From Epulopiscium sp. Nele67-Bin004 (GTDB taxonomy: Bacteria; Bacillota_A; Clostridia; Lachnospirales; Cellulosilyticaceae): a DNA stretch of 17,925 nucleotides. The translations under genes were made by a program, and so were the position numbers. Below, piece by piece: positions 6,414 to 13,919 of the stretch. Location: NCBI GenBank assembly GCA_002007315.1, contig LNZQ01000197.1, positions 1 to 17,925 on the forward strand, read 5' to 3'. Numbering within the stretch: position 1 is the stretch's first letter; every line of letters starts with the position of its first letter. The notes beneath the pieces were generated by a model. The model ran no database searches. It was not told where the DNA came from and saw only the letters and a list, made by a program, of their open reading frames with translations.

Positions 6414-7180
6414 AAACTTTCAACCAATGCTGGCAAGTGCGACATATTTAATATCACGTAATCTGCCCCTGCATCTTTGTATTTCGTTGTAACAGCGTCA
6501 ATTAAAGTTTGTTTTTTGTCTTCAGATAACGCCGCATATTCTTCCTCGTTAAGTGCCATTTCAGAGCTTCCCTCAACAACACCAACAACTACAACACCCG
6601 CATTAACACCCTCAAGTATGTCAGATACAGTGTCGCCAACTTTAACAACGTTTTTCACCGAACCAACTTTAAGTACCTCCATATTTTTAAACACCATATA
6701 TGGATACGGTCTACCAACGTCACCAAGCATAGTTGGCGTACACATAAAGTCTGGCGAATACCCTTGTTGTTTCGCACCATCAACGATAATTTCCATCATA
6801 TCATCTGTATAACCTGTCGTTGAACCGATTTTTATATCCATCTCACGAAGTTTAGCAACTGCATCTATCACATGAGGTTTTGGTGTTGCGTATTTGTGCA
6901 AGCTCTCCATAAGTTTCTCAAAAAATACATCGTGTATTTTATCAACGTCGCTATCGTCAAAATCACGTCCATAAACGTCTTTCCACATAGCGTTAACACG
7001 TTCCATTTCAAGAACAGTTTTAATATGTTGCCACTTTAGTGCACCCATAGGTTTTCTAATTTCATCAAGTGTTGGTTCAATTTTGTATTGTCTAAATGCC
7101 TCAACAAATGCATTTACTGGGGCAAAACACCCATAGTCAACTGTCGTTCCTGCCCAATCAAAAATTACTGCTTCAATCAT
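6410..7180 (-). CDS. phnX: Phosphonoacetaldehyde hydrolase (phosphonatase)
   Basis: This 256-residue HAD-superfamily enzyme hydrolyses phosphonoacetaldehyde to acetaldehyde and phosphate, breaking the C-P bond. Family-defining features are visible. DWAGTTVDYG at residues 8-17 carries the nucleophile Asp8. MGALKWQHI carries the Schiff-base lysine Lys49, equivalent to Lys53 of the Bacillus cereus enzyme. GSTTGYT, GRPYPYMVFK and the acidic KVGDTVSDI are the later HAD motifs. Length is typical (about 260). ATG 7180 follows AGGAGG at 6-base spacing, and that site overlaps the stop of the upstream dehydrogenase, so the pair is one operon. The TAG stop comes from a repeat, and the protein ends LPALVESL, near the normal family end. 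With phnW on the other side of the locus, it completes the AEP phosphonatase route. Confidence 0.95.
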   Translation of the reverse strand: MIEAVIFDWAGTTVDYGCFAPVNAFVEAFRQYKIEPTLDEIRKPMGALKWQHIKTVLEMERVNAMWKDVYGRDFDDSDVDKIHDVFFEKLMESLHKYATPKPHVIDAVAKLREMDIKIGSTTGYTDDMMEIIVDGAKQQGYSPDFMCTPTMLGDVGRPYPYMVFKNMEVLKVGSVKNVVKVGDTVSDILEGVNAGVVVVGVVEGSSEMALNEEEYAALSEDKKQTLIDAVTTKYKDAGADYVILNMSHLPALVESL

Positions 7181-7189
7181 AATATCCTC

Positions 7190-8296
7190 CTAAAAAATTT
7201 TATTTAAAATATTCAAAATATCATCTCGATTTAACTTAACGGGATTGTTATCAATTCGTCCTTTTGTACTTCCATTGTCAGCTAAAAAATCCAAATCACT
7301 TTGCCCTATCCCCCACTCTGATAATGCGAAAGGCAACCCAGCTTTTTTAACTATAGCTTGTATTTTAAGTTCCACTTCGCCTAAATCATCAACGCCAAAC
7401 GCTTGTTCCAACGACTTTGTATCTTCAATTTCATCTTTGTTTAGAGTAATCATAGGCCCTATAAGTAAACTTACTGCAACTCCGTGTGGTATGTTGTGAT
7501 ACATCGTGAGTGGATATGAAATTGAGTGACATGCTGTCGTTTTTGTGTTGGAAAATGCTAATCCTGCGAACATTGTCCCTTGTGCTATTTGCGACATATA
7601 TTGTTCACCGCCCAAGTTTTCAAGTGCGTCCATTATAAATTTAATCGCTGTTAATGCATAGCATTTTGAAGTTGGATTTCTCTTTATCGCCCAATAACTT
7701 TCGGTCGCATGTGCAACTGCGTCTAATGCCGAAGTTATTGCAAGTGTTTTAGGCATACTTTCACCCAGTTTAAAATCTACAATACTGGCAAGTGCATAAT
7801 TTTTAGTGTTTTCAACTGACAACTTTTTTCCACCAGTGACGTCCCAAAGCGTCGCCCAACAAGTTACATCGCTACCCGTACCAAAAGTTGTTGGCACACC
7901 TATCCACGGACAAACAGGTTTAAAGTTGTTTTCATTTATCAAGTTTCTAATATCATCAACAGATTTTATCGTTGTGTTTTTTATGCAAGCTAACGTTTTT
8001 GCAACATCTAACACACTTCCACCGCCAATAGCAACGATAATGTCATAGTCAAAACATTTTGAGTTGTCATAAGCTTCAAGCAAGTTTTCTAACGTTGGAT
8101 TTGAATAACTAAATTCTAATTCGTATATTGTTTTATGTTGCTTTAAATTGTTTATTACAGACATATTAAAAATGCTTTTGTTCCATGCAATCACTAATAT
8201 TTTTTCGTAATCTATCAAAATATTTTTCAGTTGCCCAATGCTGTCTGCTCCTACAAATGTTTTAACTGGATTATAAAACTCGTAAATGTTTTCCAT
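7190..8296 (-). CDS. Iron-containing alcohol dehydrogenase, phosphonoacetaldehyde-reductase-like
   Basis: This 368-residue group III (iron-dependent) alcohol dehydrogenase has the nucleotide-binding GGGSVLDVAK at residues 91-100 and PTTFGTGSDVTCWATLWD at about 135-152. The metal ligands appear to be Asp192 and His196 (ALDAVAHATESYW), His257 (ACHSISYPL) and His271 (NIPHG). The segment GTGS-x-VT-x-WAT-x-WD, followed by GGKKLSVEN, resembles, from memory, the phosphonoacetaldehyde reductase branch (PhpC-like), which makes 2-hydroxyethylphosphonate. Alternatively it may reduce the acetaldehyde released by PhnX to ethanol, regenerating NAD in a fermenter. ATG 8296 follows GGAGG. It is the first gene of the ADH-phnX operon, with a clear promoter. 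The family call is firm; the substrate is inferred from context. Confidence 0.88.
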   Translation of the reverse strand: MENIYEFYNPVKTFVGADSIGQLKNILIDYEKILVIAWNKSIFNMSVINNLKQHKTIYELEFSYSNPTLENLLEAYDNSKCFDYDIIVAIGGGSVLDVAKTLACIKNTTIKSVDDIRNLINENNFKPVCPWIGVPTTFGTGSDVTCWATLWDVTGGKKLSVENTKNYALASIVDFKLGESMPKTLAITSALDAVAHATESYWAIKRNPTSKCYALTAIKFIMDALENLGGEQYMSQIAQGTMFAGLAFSNTKTTACHSISYPLTMYHNIPHGVAVSLLIGPMITLNKDEIEDTKSLEQAFGVDDLGEVELKIQAIVKKAGLPFALSEWGIGQSDLDFLADNGSTKGRIDNNPVKLNRDDILNILNKIF

Positions 8297-8331
8297 AACT
8301 TAAACCTCCGTGTAAATTTTGTTCTAAACTT

Positions 8332-8360
8332 AGTATATACAGTTTTTTGCTGTTTTTCAA
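8332..8360 (-). promoter_or_regulatory. Promoter of the ADH-phnX operon
   Basis: On the minus strand TTGAAA (8355-8360) and TATACT (8332-8337) are 17 bases apart, 35 bases before the dehydrogenase start. The spacer holds CAGCAAAAAACTG, an imperfect inverted repeat sharing GCAAAAA with sites near the deoR and transporter promoters, a candidate DeoR operator. Confidence 0.72.
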
Positions 8361-8413
8361 TGAAATTTTGATTATATTTGCGTTAAATTTATGTTAAATC
8401 TGATTTTAAATGC

Positions 8414-8440
8414 AAAAAAAAGCCGATTTTTCATCGACTT
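8414..8440 (-). terminator. Terminator of the DeoR-family gene
   Basis: On the minus strand AAGTCGAT, a five-base loop and ATCGGCTT form an 8-pair stem (one T-G), followed by eight T (8414-8421 as A). The stem begins right after the stop codon, so the regulator gene is transcribed separately from ADH-phnX. Confidence 0.85.
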
Positions 8441-9207
8441 TACAGTATTTCTACCCCAGCATTTAAATATTTTTTCCTCATCACTTCTGATATATTATCG
8501 TCCATATACAACTTATCAATTTTATCAAACCCAAATATTAGTTTGCGAGATTTTTTTTGCAACTTGCTAGAATCCATAATGGCAATTGTTTTTCTTGCGT
8601 TTTTTTGCAACAACTGCATAATAGGTATCTCCCCCTCCCTAAAATCTGTATATCCAATGTCTGAATGTAGTGCGTTTATAGAAAAAATCGCTACATCTGG
8701 AAAATACGTTTCAAGAACGCTCAGACAGTCCGACCCATATAAATAGCGTTCTTCCATATCCAACTTTCCACCAATAACTATAAGTTCAATATTTTTAACG
8801 TTTGTCGTTTCAAAAAACACTTGTGAAACTGATGCATTGTTAGTAATAATCGTTATGTTGCTACAGTTTTCTATAATTTGCTGTGCCACAATAACGTTTG
8901 TCGTTCCGCCATTTAAAAACACAACATCATTTTCTTTTATTTCGGAAATTGCCTTTTTTGTTGCTTCCAATTTTTTATCTTGATTTTCTATAGCTCGACC
9001 GCTAAATTTTGTAAACTGTTCAGCCGTTGTCATATTTGCAACCGCCCCCCCATGCACACAAGTTAATATGCCGTCTTGCTCTAACTGCTTTAAATCACGC
9101 CTAATTGTATCCACTGATACGTTTAAAATATTTGCTAAATCAATTACTTTTACAGTTTGTTGCTCATTTAACATATCAGTAATTATTATTTTGCGTTGTA
9201 TAAACAT
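8440..9207 (-). CDS. DeoR-family transcriptional regulator of the phosphonate locus
   Basis: The protein has 255 residues when started at ATG 9207 (MFIQRKIIITDMLNE), which has AGAAAGGGTG upstream; a frame from 9276 adds 23 residues through the promoter and is rejected. The N-terminal DeoR helix-turn-helix (about 15-65) includes KVIDLANILNVSVDTIRRDLKQLEQDG, with the recognition-helix signature SVDTIRRDL. The C-terminal sugar-isomerase-like sensor domain has the phosphate-binding-type FLNGGTTNVIVAQQI and later VIGGKLDMEERYLYG and MDSSKLQKKSRK. DeoR proteins usually bind phosphorylated metabolites. Here a phosphonate such as phosphonoacetaldehyde or AEP would be a sensible ligand, but that is inference. 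It lies between the two divergent halves of the locus and has its own promoter and terminator. Confidence 0.87.
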   Translation of the reverse strand: MFIQRKIIITDMLNEQQTVKVIDLANILNVSVDTIRRDLKQLEQDGILTCVHGGAVANMTTAEQFTKFSGRAIENQDKKLEATKKAISEIKENDVVFLNGGTTNVIVAQQIIENCSNITIITNNASVSQVFFETTNVKNIELIVIGGKLDMEERYLYGSDCLSVLETYFPDVAIFSINALHSDIGYTDFREGEIPIMQLLQKNARKTIAIMDSSKLQKKSRKLIFGFDKIDKLYMDDNISEVMRKKYLNAGVEIL

Positions 9208-9229
9208 TTTTTTCACCCTTTCTAACATC

Positions 9230-9259
9230 AGTATAGAGCAATTTTGCAGTAATTTGCAA
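9230..9259 (-). promoter_or_regulatory. Promoter of the DeoR-family gene
   Basis: On the minus strand TTGCAA (9254-9259) and TATACT (9230-9235) are 18 bases apart. The spacer contains TGCAAAATTGC, similar to the element in the ADH-phnX promoter, which fits autoregulation. Confidence 0.6.
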
Positions 9260-9270
9260 GAAAATATTTT

Positions 9271-9300
9271 TTGCATTTATAAAGAAATATACGGTAAAAT
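9271..9300 (+). promoter_or_regulatory. Possible promoter of the transporter-phnW operon
   Basis: TTGCAT (9271-9276) and TAAAAT (9295-9300) are 18 bases apart, about 107 bases before the ATPase start. A GCAAAAA motif (9302-9308) follows immediately, where a bound repressor would block initiation. The match to consensus is only moderate, and the long leader leaves room for another start. Confidence 0.4.
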
Positions 9301-9406
9301 CGCAAAAAGTTTAAAATTTCCAAACATAAACTTAACATGTTTCTAATTTGTTTTTAATAAACACCGTTTAAAGTAGGTAAAAATAACAACGACTAGGAGG
9401 AAATAT

Positions 9407-10162
9407 ATGTTAGAATTACGAAATATTAAAAAATCATTTAACAAAACAGAAATTTTAAGAGGCATAGATATAGATATTCAAGATGGCGAAATCGTATCTA
9501 TTTTAGGACCATCGGGTAGCGGTAAAACAACTTTTTTAAATATTATTTTAGGAATTACAGAAGTATCTGATGGCACAATAGTTTTCCAAGGTAAAGATAT
9601 TACCAATGAGGCTATGGAAAGTCGAGGTTTTAATATAGTTTTTCAAGATTATGCATTATTTCCAAACTTAAACGCTTATGACAACATCGTCTATGGACTT
9701 AAAAATAAACCTGATATTTCAACTAAAGAATATGTTGATGAATTAATCGCACTTCTAGGACTTAAACCACATATTCAAAAAAACATTGATAAATTGTCTG
9801 GAGGACAAAAACAACGTGTTGCACTTGCTAGAACTATGGTTATGAAACCAAAAATTTTGCTGCTTGATGAACCGCTTAGTGCATTAGACGGCGTAATTAA
9901 AGAATCAATTAAAGAACGTATTAAGCAAATATCAAAAGAATATAACTTAACTATTATAATTGTTACACATGACCCTGAAGAAGCTCTGACTTTATCAGAC
10001 AAAGTGCTTATATTAAACGAAGGATTAGTCGCTCAATATTCAACTCCCGAAGAAATTATTAACAATCCTCAAAGCGAATTTATTAAAGAATTTATATTAA
10101 ATCAATTATTTATTAAACGTAATAACATTTTAAATTTATTTGGAGGAACTTATGAAAGATAA
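9407..10162 (+). CDS. ABC importer ATPase, 2-aminoethylphosphonate type
   Basis: The 251-residue cytoplasmic ATPase powers the importer. All motifs are present: Walker A GPSGSGKT (34-41), Q-loop VFQDYALFPN (78-87), signature LSGGQKQRVALAR (130-142), Walker B ILLLDEPLSALD (150-161) and H-loop VTHDPEEAL (186-194). It resembles the PotA/FbpC/PhnT group, whose members usually have about 350 residues with a C-terminal TOBE regulatory domain; that domain is absent here. ATG 9407 follows AGGAGG. The end overlaps the permease start by 11 bases, so the two are translationally coupled. The substrate is deduced from phnW and phnX in the locus; iron or polyamine uptake would be the alternative for this family. 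Confidence 0.85.
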   Translation: MLELRNIKKSFNKTEILRGIDIDIQDGEIVSILGPSGSGKTTFLNIILGITEVSDGTIVFQGKDITNEAMESRGFNIVFQDYALFPNLNAYDNIVYGLKNKPDISTKEYVDELIALLGLKPHIQKNIDKLSGGQKQRVALARTMVMKPKILLLDEPLSALDGVIKESIKERIKQISKEYNLTIIIVTHDPEEALTLSDKVLILNEGLVAQYSTPEEIINNPQSEFIKEFILNQLFIKRNNILNLFGGTYER

Positions 10163-10424
10163 AGAGCTTAAAGGCATGAGTTTAATAGTTCTGTCAGTTT
10201 TTATAGCTTTTTTATTAATTCCGTTAGCAATATTGCTTAGTAAATCATTTGAAACAGATGCAGGTTTTGCATTAACAAACTACTCAATTATTTTAGACAC
10301 TAGATTTACAAAAGCACTTACAAATAGTTTAACGATTTCAGCTATAACTGCTATTAGTACTACAACATTAGCATTTTTATTGTCATATTCTGTCAACTAT
10401 ACAAATATTCCTATGCAGTTTTAA
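10152..10424 (+). CDS. ABC permease, N-terminal fragment ending at an in-frame TAA
   Basis: This is the first 90 residues (MKDKELKGMS...) of a dual-domain FbpB/PhnU2-type permease. It holds the first membrane helix (about 11-32, LIVLSVFIAFLLIPLAILL) and a second (about 55-80). GGAGG at 10142-10146 supports ATG 10152 rather than the TTG overlapping that site. Codon 91 is TAA (10422-10424) in the run TTTTAAAAAATT. The same frame continues downstream with clear permease sequence (KIVIALTTLPMLLPTI), so a single substitution, for example AAA to TAA, would explain the break. Alone this fragment cannot form a channel. The family call is secure; whether the stop is real, read through, or an error is open. 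Confidence 0.75.
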   Translation: MKDKELKGMSLIVLSVFIAFLLIPLAILLSKSFETDAGFALTNYSIILDTRFTKALTNSLTISAITAISTTTLAFLLSYSVNYTNIPMQF

Positions 10425-10454
10425 AAAATTGTTATTGCATTAACTACATTACCT

Positions 10455-11777
10455 ATGTTGTTGCCAACGATAACTTATGGGTTTGCTATTATTTATTCAT
10501 TTGGAAAACAAGGGCTTATAACTAAAATTTTGGGTGCAGAATTGTTTGAGATTTACGGATTTAACGGCTTATGGTTAGGTTATACAATTTATACGTTGCC
10601 AACAGCTTTTTTAATTATTAATAATACATTTAAATATTTGGATCAAAAATATGTAGTTGTGTCAAAACTTATGGGAGATAGTTCACTAAAAACATTTTAT
10701 CAAACTTTGTTTTATCCCCTAGCGGGAACGCTTGCAACTTCTTGCATACAAGTATTTTTTATGAGTTTTACTGACTTCGGGATACCCGTATCAGTTGGTG
10801 GAAATTATGATGTAGTTGCAAGTTATTTATACAATCAAATGTTAGGGTCTATCCCTAATTTTAACAACGGGGCAGTTATTGCAATCGTTATGTTAGTTCC
10901 GTCAATATTTAGCGTTATGTTGCTAAAATATTTAGAGAAATTTAACATTAGATACAACAAAACGTCTGAAATTGAAATTCCTAAAAATACAACACGTGAT
11001 ATAACTTGTGCAACTTTCTCAACGCTAATTATCGTTAGTATTTTATCTATATTTGCAGTTATATTTATAGTGCCGATAACTACAGCTTGGCCATACGATA
11101 TAAGCTTATCGTTTGATACGTTAACTAACGTGTTATCTTCGTCTGCACTAAGTCGAATTTATCAAAACTCGATAAAAATTGCATTTATTACAGCAATTTC
11201 AGGTACTATTATTTGTTATATGGCGTCGCTTGTTACAGCACGTAGCAATTTAAACAAAACATTAAAAGGAATAATTGAATATATGTCATTAGTTACAAAT
11301 ACTGTACCTGGAATGGTTTTAGGTATAGCATTTATGCTAACTTTTAGCGGAACAAGTTTGCAAGGTACGGTGTCAATTTTAGTTTTATCAAATATAATAC
11401 ATTTTTTCTCAACGCCATATTTGATGTTCAAAAACTCGCTTGACAAAATGAATACTTCGTTTGAAGTTACTGCAAAGCTACTGGGTGACAATTACTTTAA
11501 AACGCTATTTAGAATTATTACACCAAACTTGAAAACTACGTTAATAGAAGTATTTATGTATTTCTTTATAAATTCTATGGTTACAATAAGTGCCGTTGTA
11601 TTTTTGGCTAGTGCACGAACGATGACACTTACAACTAAAATTAAAGAATTGCAACATTACGCAAACTTTGATGAAATATTTATATATTCAATTTTGATCT
11701 TACTAACAAACTTAGCAGGAAAATTAATACTAAAATTAAGTTTATCTTATTTAAACAACAAAAAGGAGAGTAAATAA
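10455..11777 (+). CDS. ABC permease, C-terminal main fragment (dual-domain, AEP type)
   Basis: This is the remaining roughly 450 residues of the interrupted permease. The frame reopens at 10425; the first ATG is 10455, but it has no ribosome site, so efficient independent translation looks unlikely. About ten membrane helices remain. Two EAA-type loops that dock on the ATPase are visible: VSKLMGDSSLKTFYQTLFYP near the start, and AKLLGDNYFKTLFRIITP about 270 residues later. These mark two fused permease domains, as in putative AEP transporters of about 545 residues; 10152-11777 would encode 541 codons if uninterrupted. Reading frame and hydrophobic pattern are otherwise intact, implying a recent or artefactual stop. 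The next gene's ribosome site (AAAGGAGAG) overlaps its end. Confidence 0.78.
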   Translation: MLLPTITYGFAIIYSFGKQGLITKILGAELFEIYGFNGLWLGYTIYTLPTAFLIINNTFKYLDQKYVVVSKLMGDSSLKTFYQTLFYPLAGTLATSCIQVFFMSFTDFGIPVSVGGNYDVVASYLYNQMLGSIPNFNNGAVIAIVMLVPSIFSVMLLKYLEKFNIRYNKTSEIEIPKNTTRDITCATFSTLIIVSILSIFAVIFIVPITTAWPYDISLSFDTLTNVLSSSALSRIYQNSIKIAFITAISGTIICYMASLVTARSNLNKTLKGIIEYMSLVTNTVPGMVLGIAFMLTFSGTSLQGTVSILVLSNIIHFFSTPYLMFKNSLDKMNTSFEVTAKLLGDNYFKTLFRIITPNLKTTLIEVFMYFFINSMVTISAVVFLASARTMTLTTKIKELQHYANFDEIFIYSILILLTNLAGKLILKLSLSYLNNKKESK

Positions 11778-11780
11778 ATT

Positions 11781-12776
11781 ATGAAAAAGAAATTATTGTT
11801 ATCACTATTTGGGGTTATGTGCTTAGGACTTTCAGGCTGTTCAAATGCAAATGCATCTGGCACAAATGAAATAGTTATATATACAAATGCTGACGAAGAA
11901 ATTCTTGATTTTATGCGCGTCGCACTTGATAGCAACGGCTATGATGGTCAATACATTTTGCAAGGTATGGGGACATCAGAACTTGGCGGAAAACTTATGG
12001 CTGAGGGGACAAATATTGAGGCAGACTTAATATCAATGAGTGGGTATTATATTGACTCTGCACAACAACAACACGACATGTTTTTGGATTTGGACGCATA
12101 TAAAACACCATTATTAAACACTTCAGCATACCAAATTCCACTTACAGGATTACAAAGTACGATATTAATTAACACTGAAATGATATCATCACTAGGTCTT
12201 GATACGCCAACAAGCATGAAAGATTTAGCTGACCCACAATATGCAGGACTTGTATCTGTGCCAGACATAACTGGTTCATCAACTGCGTGGCTTTTAATAC
12301 AAACGTTGCTAAATGAGTATTCTTATGATGAGGCACTTTCTATTATGGAAGGTATCATTTCAAATGCAGAACTGCACCTTGAAAGCTCTGGCTCAGGACC
12401 AATCAAAAAAATTCGTGCTGGTGAAGTTGCAGTAGGTATGGGACTTAGGCATCAAGCAGTTGCCGACGAACTAAGCGGATTGCCTGTTGGATATGTTGAC
12501 CCAATCGAAGGAAACTATCAACTTACAGAGTCGCTTGCAGTTGTAAAAAAAGGTAACTCTGAAACTGAAGAACTTGCCAAAGAAATGTTGTATTGCATTA
12601 TAGAAAATACACGTGATGACATTTTAGATATATATCAAACTTTATTGTATGAAGGCGAAACACTTAACGGCATAACATCTGCATTGTACCCTCGTGAGTA
12701 CAAAGACACGTTAACTGTTGACTTACTTGCTGAACATACTGCTTTTTCTGAACTAGCAAAATCTAACATTAAATAA
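11781..12776 (+). CDS. Phosphonate ABC transporter substrate-binding lipoprotein
   Basis: The 331-residue extracytoplasmic binding protein has a lipoprotein signal peptide MKKKLLLSLFGVMCLGLSGC; the lipobox LSGC puts the lipidated cysteine at residue 20. The mature part (NEIVIYTNADEEILDFMRVAL) is a type 2 periplasmic-binding fold of the FbpA/PhnS2 kind, with ADLISMSGYYID, LADPQYAGLVSVPDITGSSTAWLLIQTLL and later AGEVAVGMGLRHQAV. That family includes iron and 2-aminoethylphosphonate binders. The PhnW neighbour 11 bases downstream points to AEP. ATG 11781 follows AAAGGAGAG, three bases after the permease stop. Length is normal. The ligand is inferred from context, because no ligand residue is diagnostic by eye. 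Confidence 0.87.
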   Translation: MKKKLLLSLFGVMCLGLSGCSNANASGTNEIVIYTNADEEILDFMRVALDSNGYDGQYILQGMGTSELGGKLMAEGTNIEADLISMSGYYIDSAQQQHDMFLDLDAYKTPLLNTSAYQIPLTGLQSTILINTEMISSLGLDTPTSMKDLADPQYAGLVSVPDITGSSTAWLLIQTLLNEYSYDEALSIMEGIISNAELHLESSGSGPIKKIRAGEVAVGMGLRHQAVADELSGLPVGYVDPIEGNYQLTESLAVVKKGNSETEELAKEMLYCIIENTRDDILDIYQTLLYEGETLNGITSALYPREYKDTLTVDLLAEHTAFSELAKSNIK

Positions 12777-12787
12777 GGAGAAATATT

Positions 12788-13876
12788 ATGAAAAATTATA
12801 AATTATTAACGCCTGGACCACTTACTACTACTCAATCTGTTAAAGAAGAAATGTTGTTTGACCACTGCACTTGGGACGCAGATTATAAAGATATTACACA
12901 ACACATTAGAGCAAAAATTCTTGAAATTGCAAATATTGACCCGCAAAAATATACAGTTGTTCTTATGCAAGGTAGCGGAACTTTTGGAGTTGAGGCGGTT
13001 GTGTCTAGCGTTATCGGAAAAAATGATAAGTGTCTGTTTTTATCAAACGGAGCGTATGGCGAGCGTATAATTAAAATTGCTGATTACAACAATATAAACT
13101 ACAGTTCAATAATGCATGATTACGATACACTTGCTGATACAAACGAAGTTCAATCTATTTTGGAAAACGACGCTTCTATAACACATGTTATGATGGTGCA
13201 TTGTGAAACTACAACTGGTATATTAAACGATATCGAAGCAATCGGGCAGCTTTGCAAACAATTTAATAAGACGTTTATTGTTGATGCAATGAGTAGTTTT
13301 GGCGGGATTGAAATTGATTTTGATAAATGCGGGATAGATTTTTTAGTAAGTAGTTCAAACAAGTGTATCCAAGGCGTTCCTGGATTTTCGTTTATCATTT
13401 CTAACAAAGAGTTATTAATCAAAAGTAAAGGTACTGCTCGCAGTTTATCACTTGATTTGTATGACCAATGGGCAGGTATGGACGAAGATGGTAAATGGAG
13501 ATTTACGTCGCCAACACATTCTGTGCTTGCATTTGCAAAAGCTATTTCGGAACTTGAAGAAGAAGGCGGAATTGTTGCTCGTCAACAAAGATACACGCAA
13601 AACCAAGCTTTGTTAATCGAAAGAATGGCAAACATCGGCATAAATGCATACGTGCCACGTGATTTACAGTCGCCAATTATTACAACATTTTTATATGATG
13701 ACCAAAACTTCTCGTTTTTAGAAATGTATGAGTTTATTAAAGATAGAGGGTTTGCGATATACCCTGGTAAACTTATGGACGTTAATACATTTAGAATTGG
13801 GAATATTGGCGAAATATATCCTGAAGATATTACAAAATTATGTGATATATTTGAAGAATTGCTTCAAAAAGCATAA
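12788..13876 (+). CDS. phnW: 2-aminoethylphosphonate--pyruvate transaminase
   Basis: The 362-residue PLP enzyme transfers the amino group of AEP to pyruvate, giving phosphonoacetaldehyde and alanine. The opening LLTPGPLTTTQSVKEEM and DHCTWDADYKDIT are characteristic of PhnW. QGSGTFGVEAVV (61-72) and SNGAYGERI (87-95) form the PLP-phosphate and substrate pocket; VDAMSSFGG (165-173) carries the PLP-ring aspartate; SSSNKCIQGVPGF (188-200) carries the Schiff-base lysine, Lys192. Length is near the usual 365-370. ATG 12788 follows AAGGAG, which overlaps the end of the preceding gene, so it is the last gene of the transporter operon. A strong terminator follows. Its product is the substrate of PhnX, encoded divergently. 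Confidence 0.95.
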   Translation: MKNYKLLTPGPLTTTQSVKEEMLFDHCTWDADYKDITQHIRAKILEIANIDPQKYTVVLMQGSGTFGVEAVVSSVIGKNDKCLFLSNGAYGERIIKIADYNNINYSSIMHDYDTLADTNEVQSILENDASITHVMMVHCETTTGILNDIEAIGQLCKQFNKTFIVDAMSSFGGIEIDFDKCGIDFLVSSSNKCIQGVPGFSFIISNKELLIKSKGTARSLSLDLYDQWAGMDEDGKWRFTSPTHSVLAFAKAISELEEEGGIVARQQRYTQNQALLIERMANIGINAYVPRDLQSPIITTFLYDDQNFSFLEMYEFIKDRGFAIYPGKLMDVNTFRIGNIGEIYPEDITKLCDIFEELLQKA

Positions 13877-13883
13877 GCACAAA

Positions 13884-13919
13884 AAGATGCCTACTTTATT
13901 TAGTAGACATCTTTTTTTT
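13884..13919 (+). terminator. Terminator of the transporter-phnW operon
   Basis: AAGATG-C-CTACT, loop TTATTT, AGTAG-A-CATCTT form an 11-pair stem with one C-A mismatch, followed by eight T (13912-13919). Five A on the left (13881-13885) give a weaker T-run on the other strand, so it may work in both directions. The end of the convergent small gene lies within it. Confidence 0.85.

Noticed and set aside
9208..9276. Longer start for the DeoR-family regulator
   Set aside because: The extension would cover the TATACT and part of the TTGCAA promoter elements and lacks a ribosome site; the family normally begins with the short segment before the helix-turn-helix.
9208..9406. Riboswitch in the leader of the transporter operon
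   Set aside because: The 199-base gap is AT-rich with no GC stems, no terminator or sequestering hairpin before the ribosome site; it is better explained by divergent promoters and a protein operator.
10419..10430. Programmed frameshift or recoding at the TTTTAAAAAA slippery run in the permease
   Set aside because: Both halves are in the same frame, so slippage by one base would not restore the protein. The stop is TAA, which is not used for selenocysteine or pyrrolysine, and other genes here end in TAA, so reassignment is excluded.
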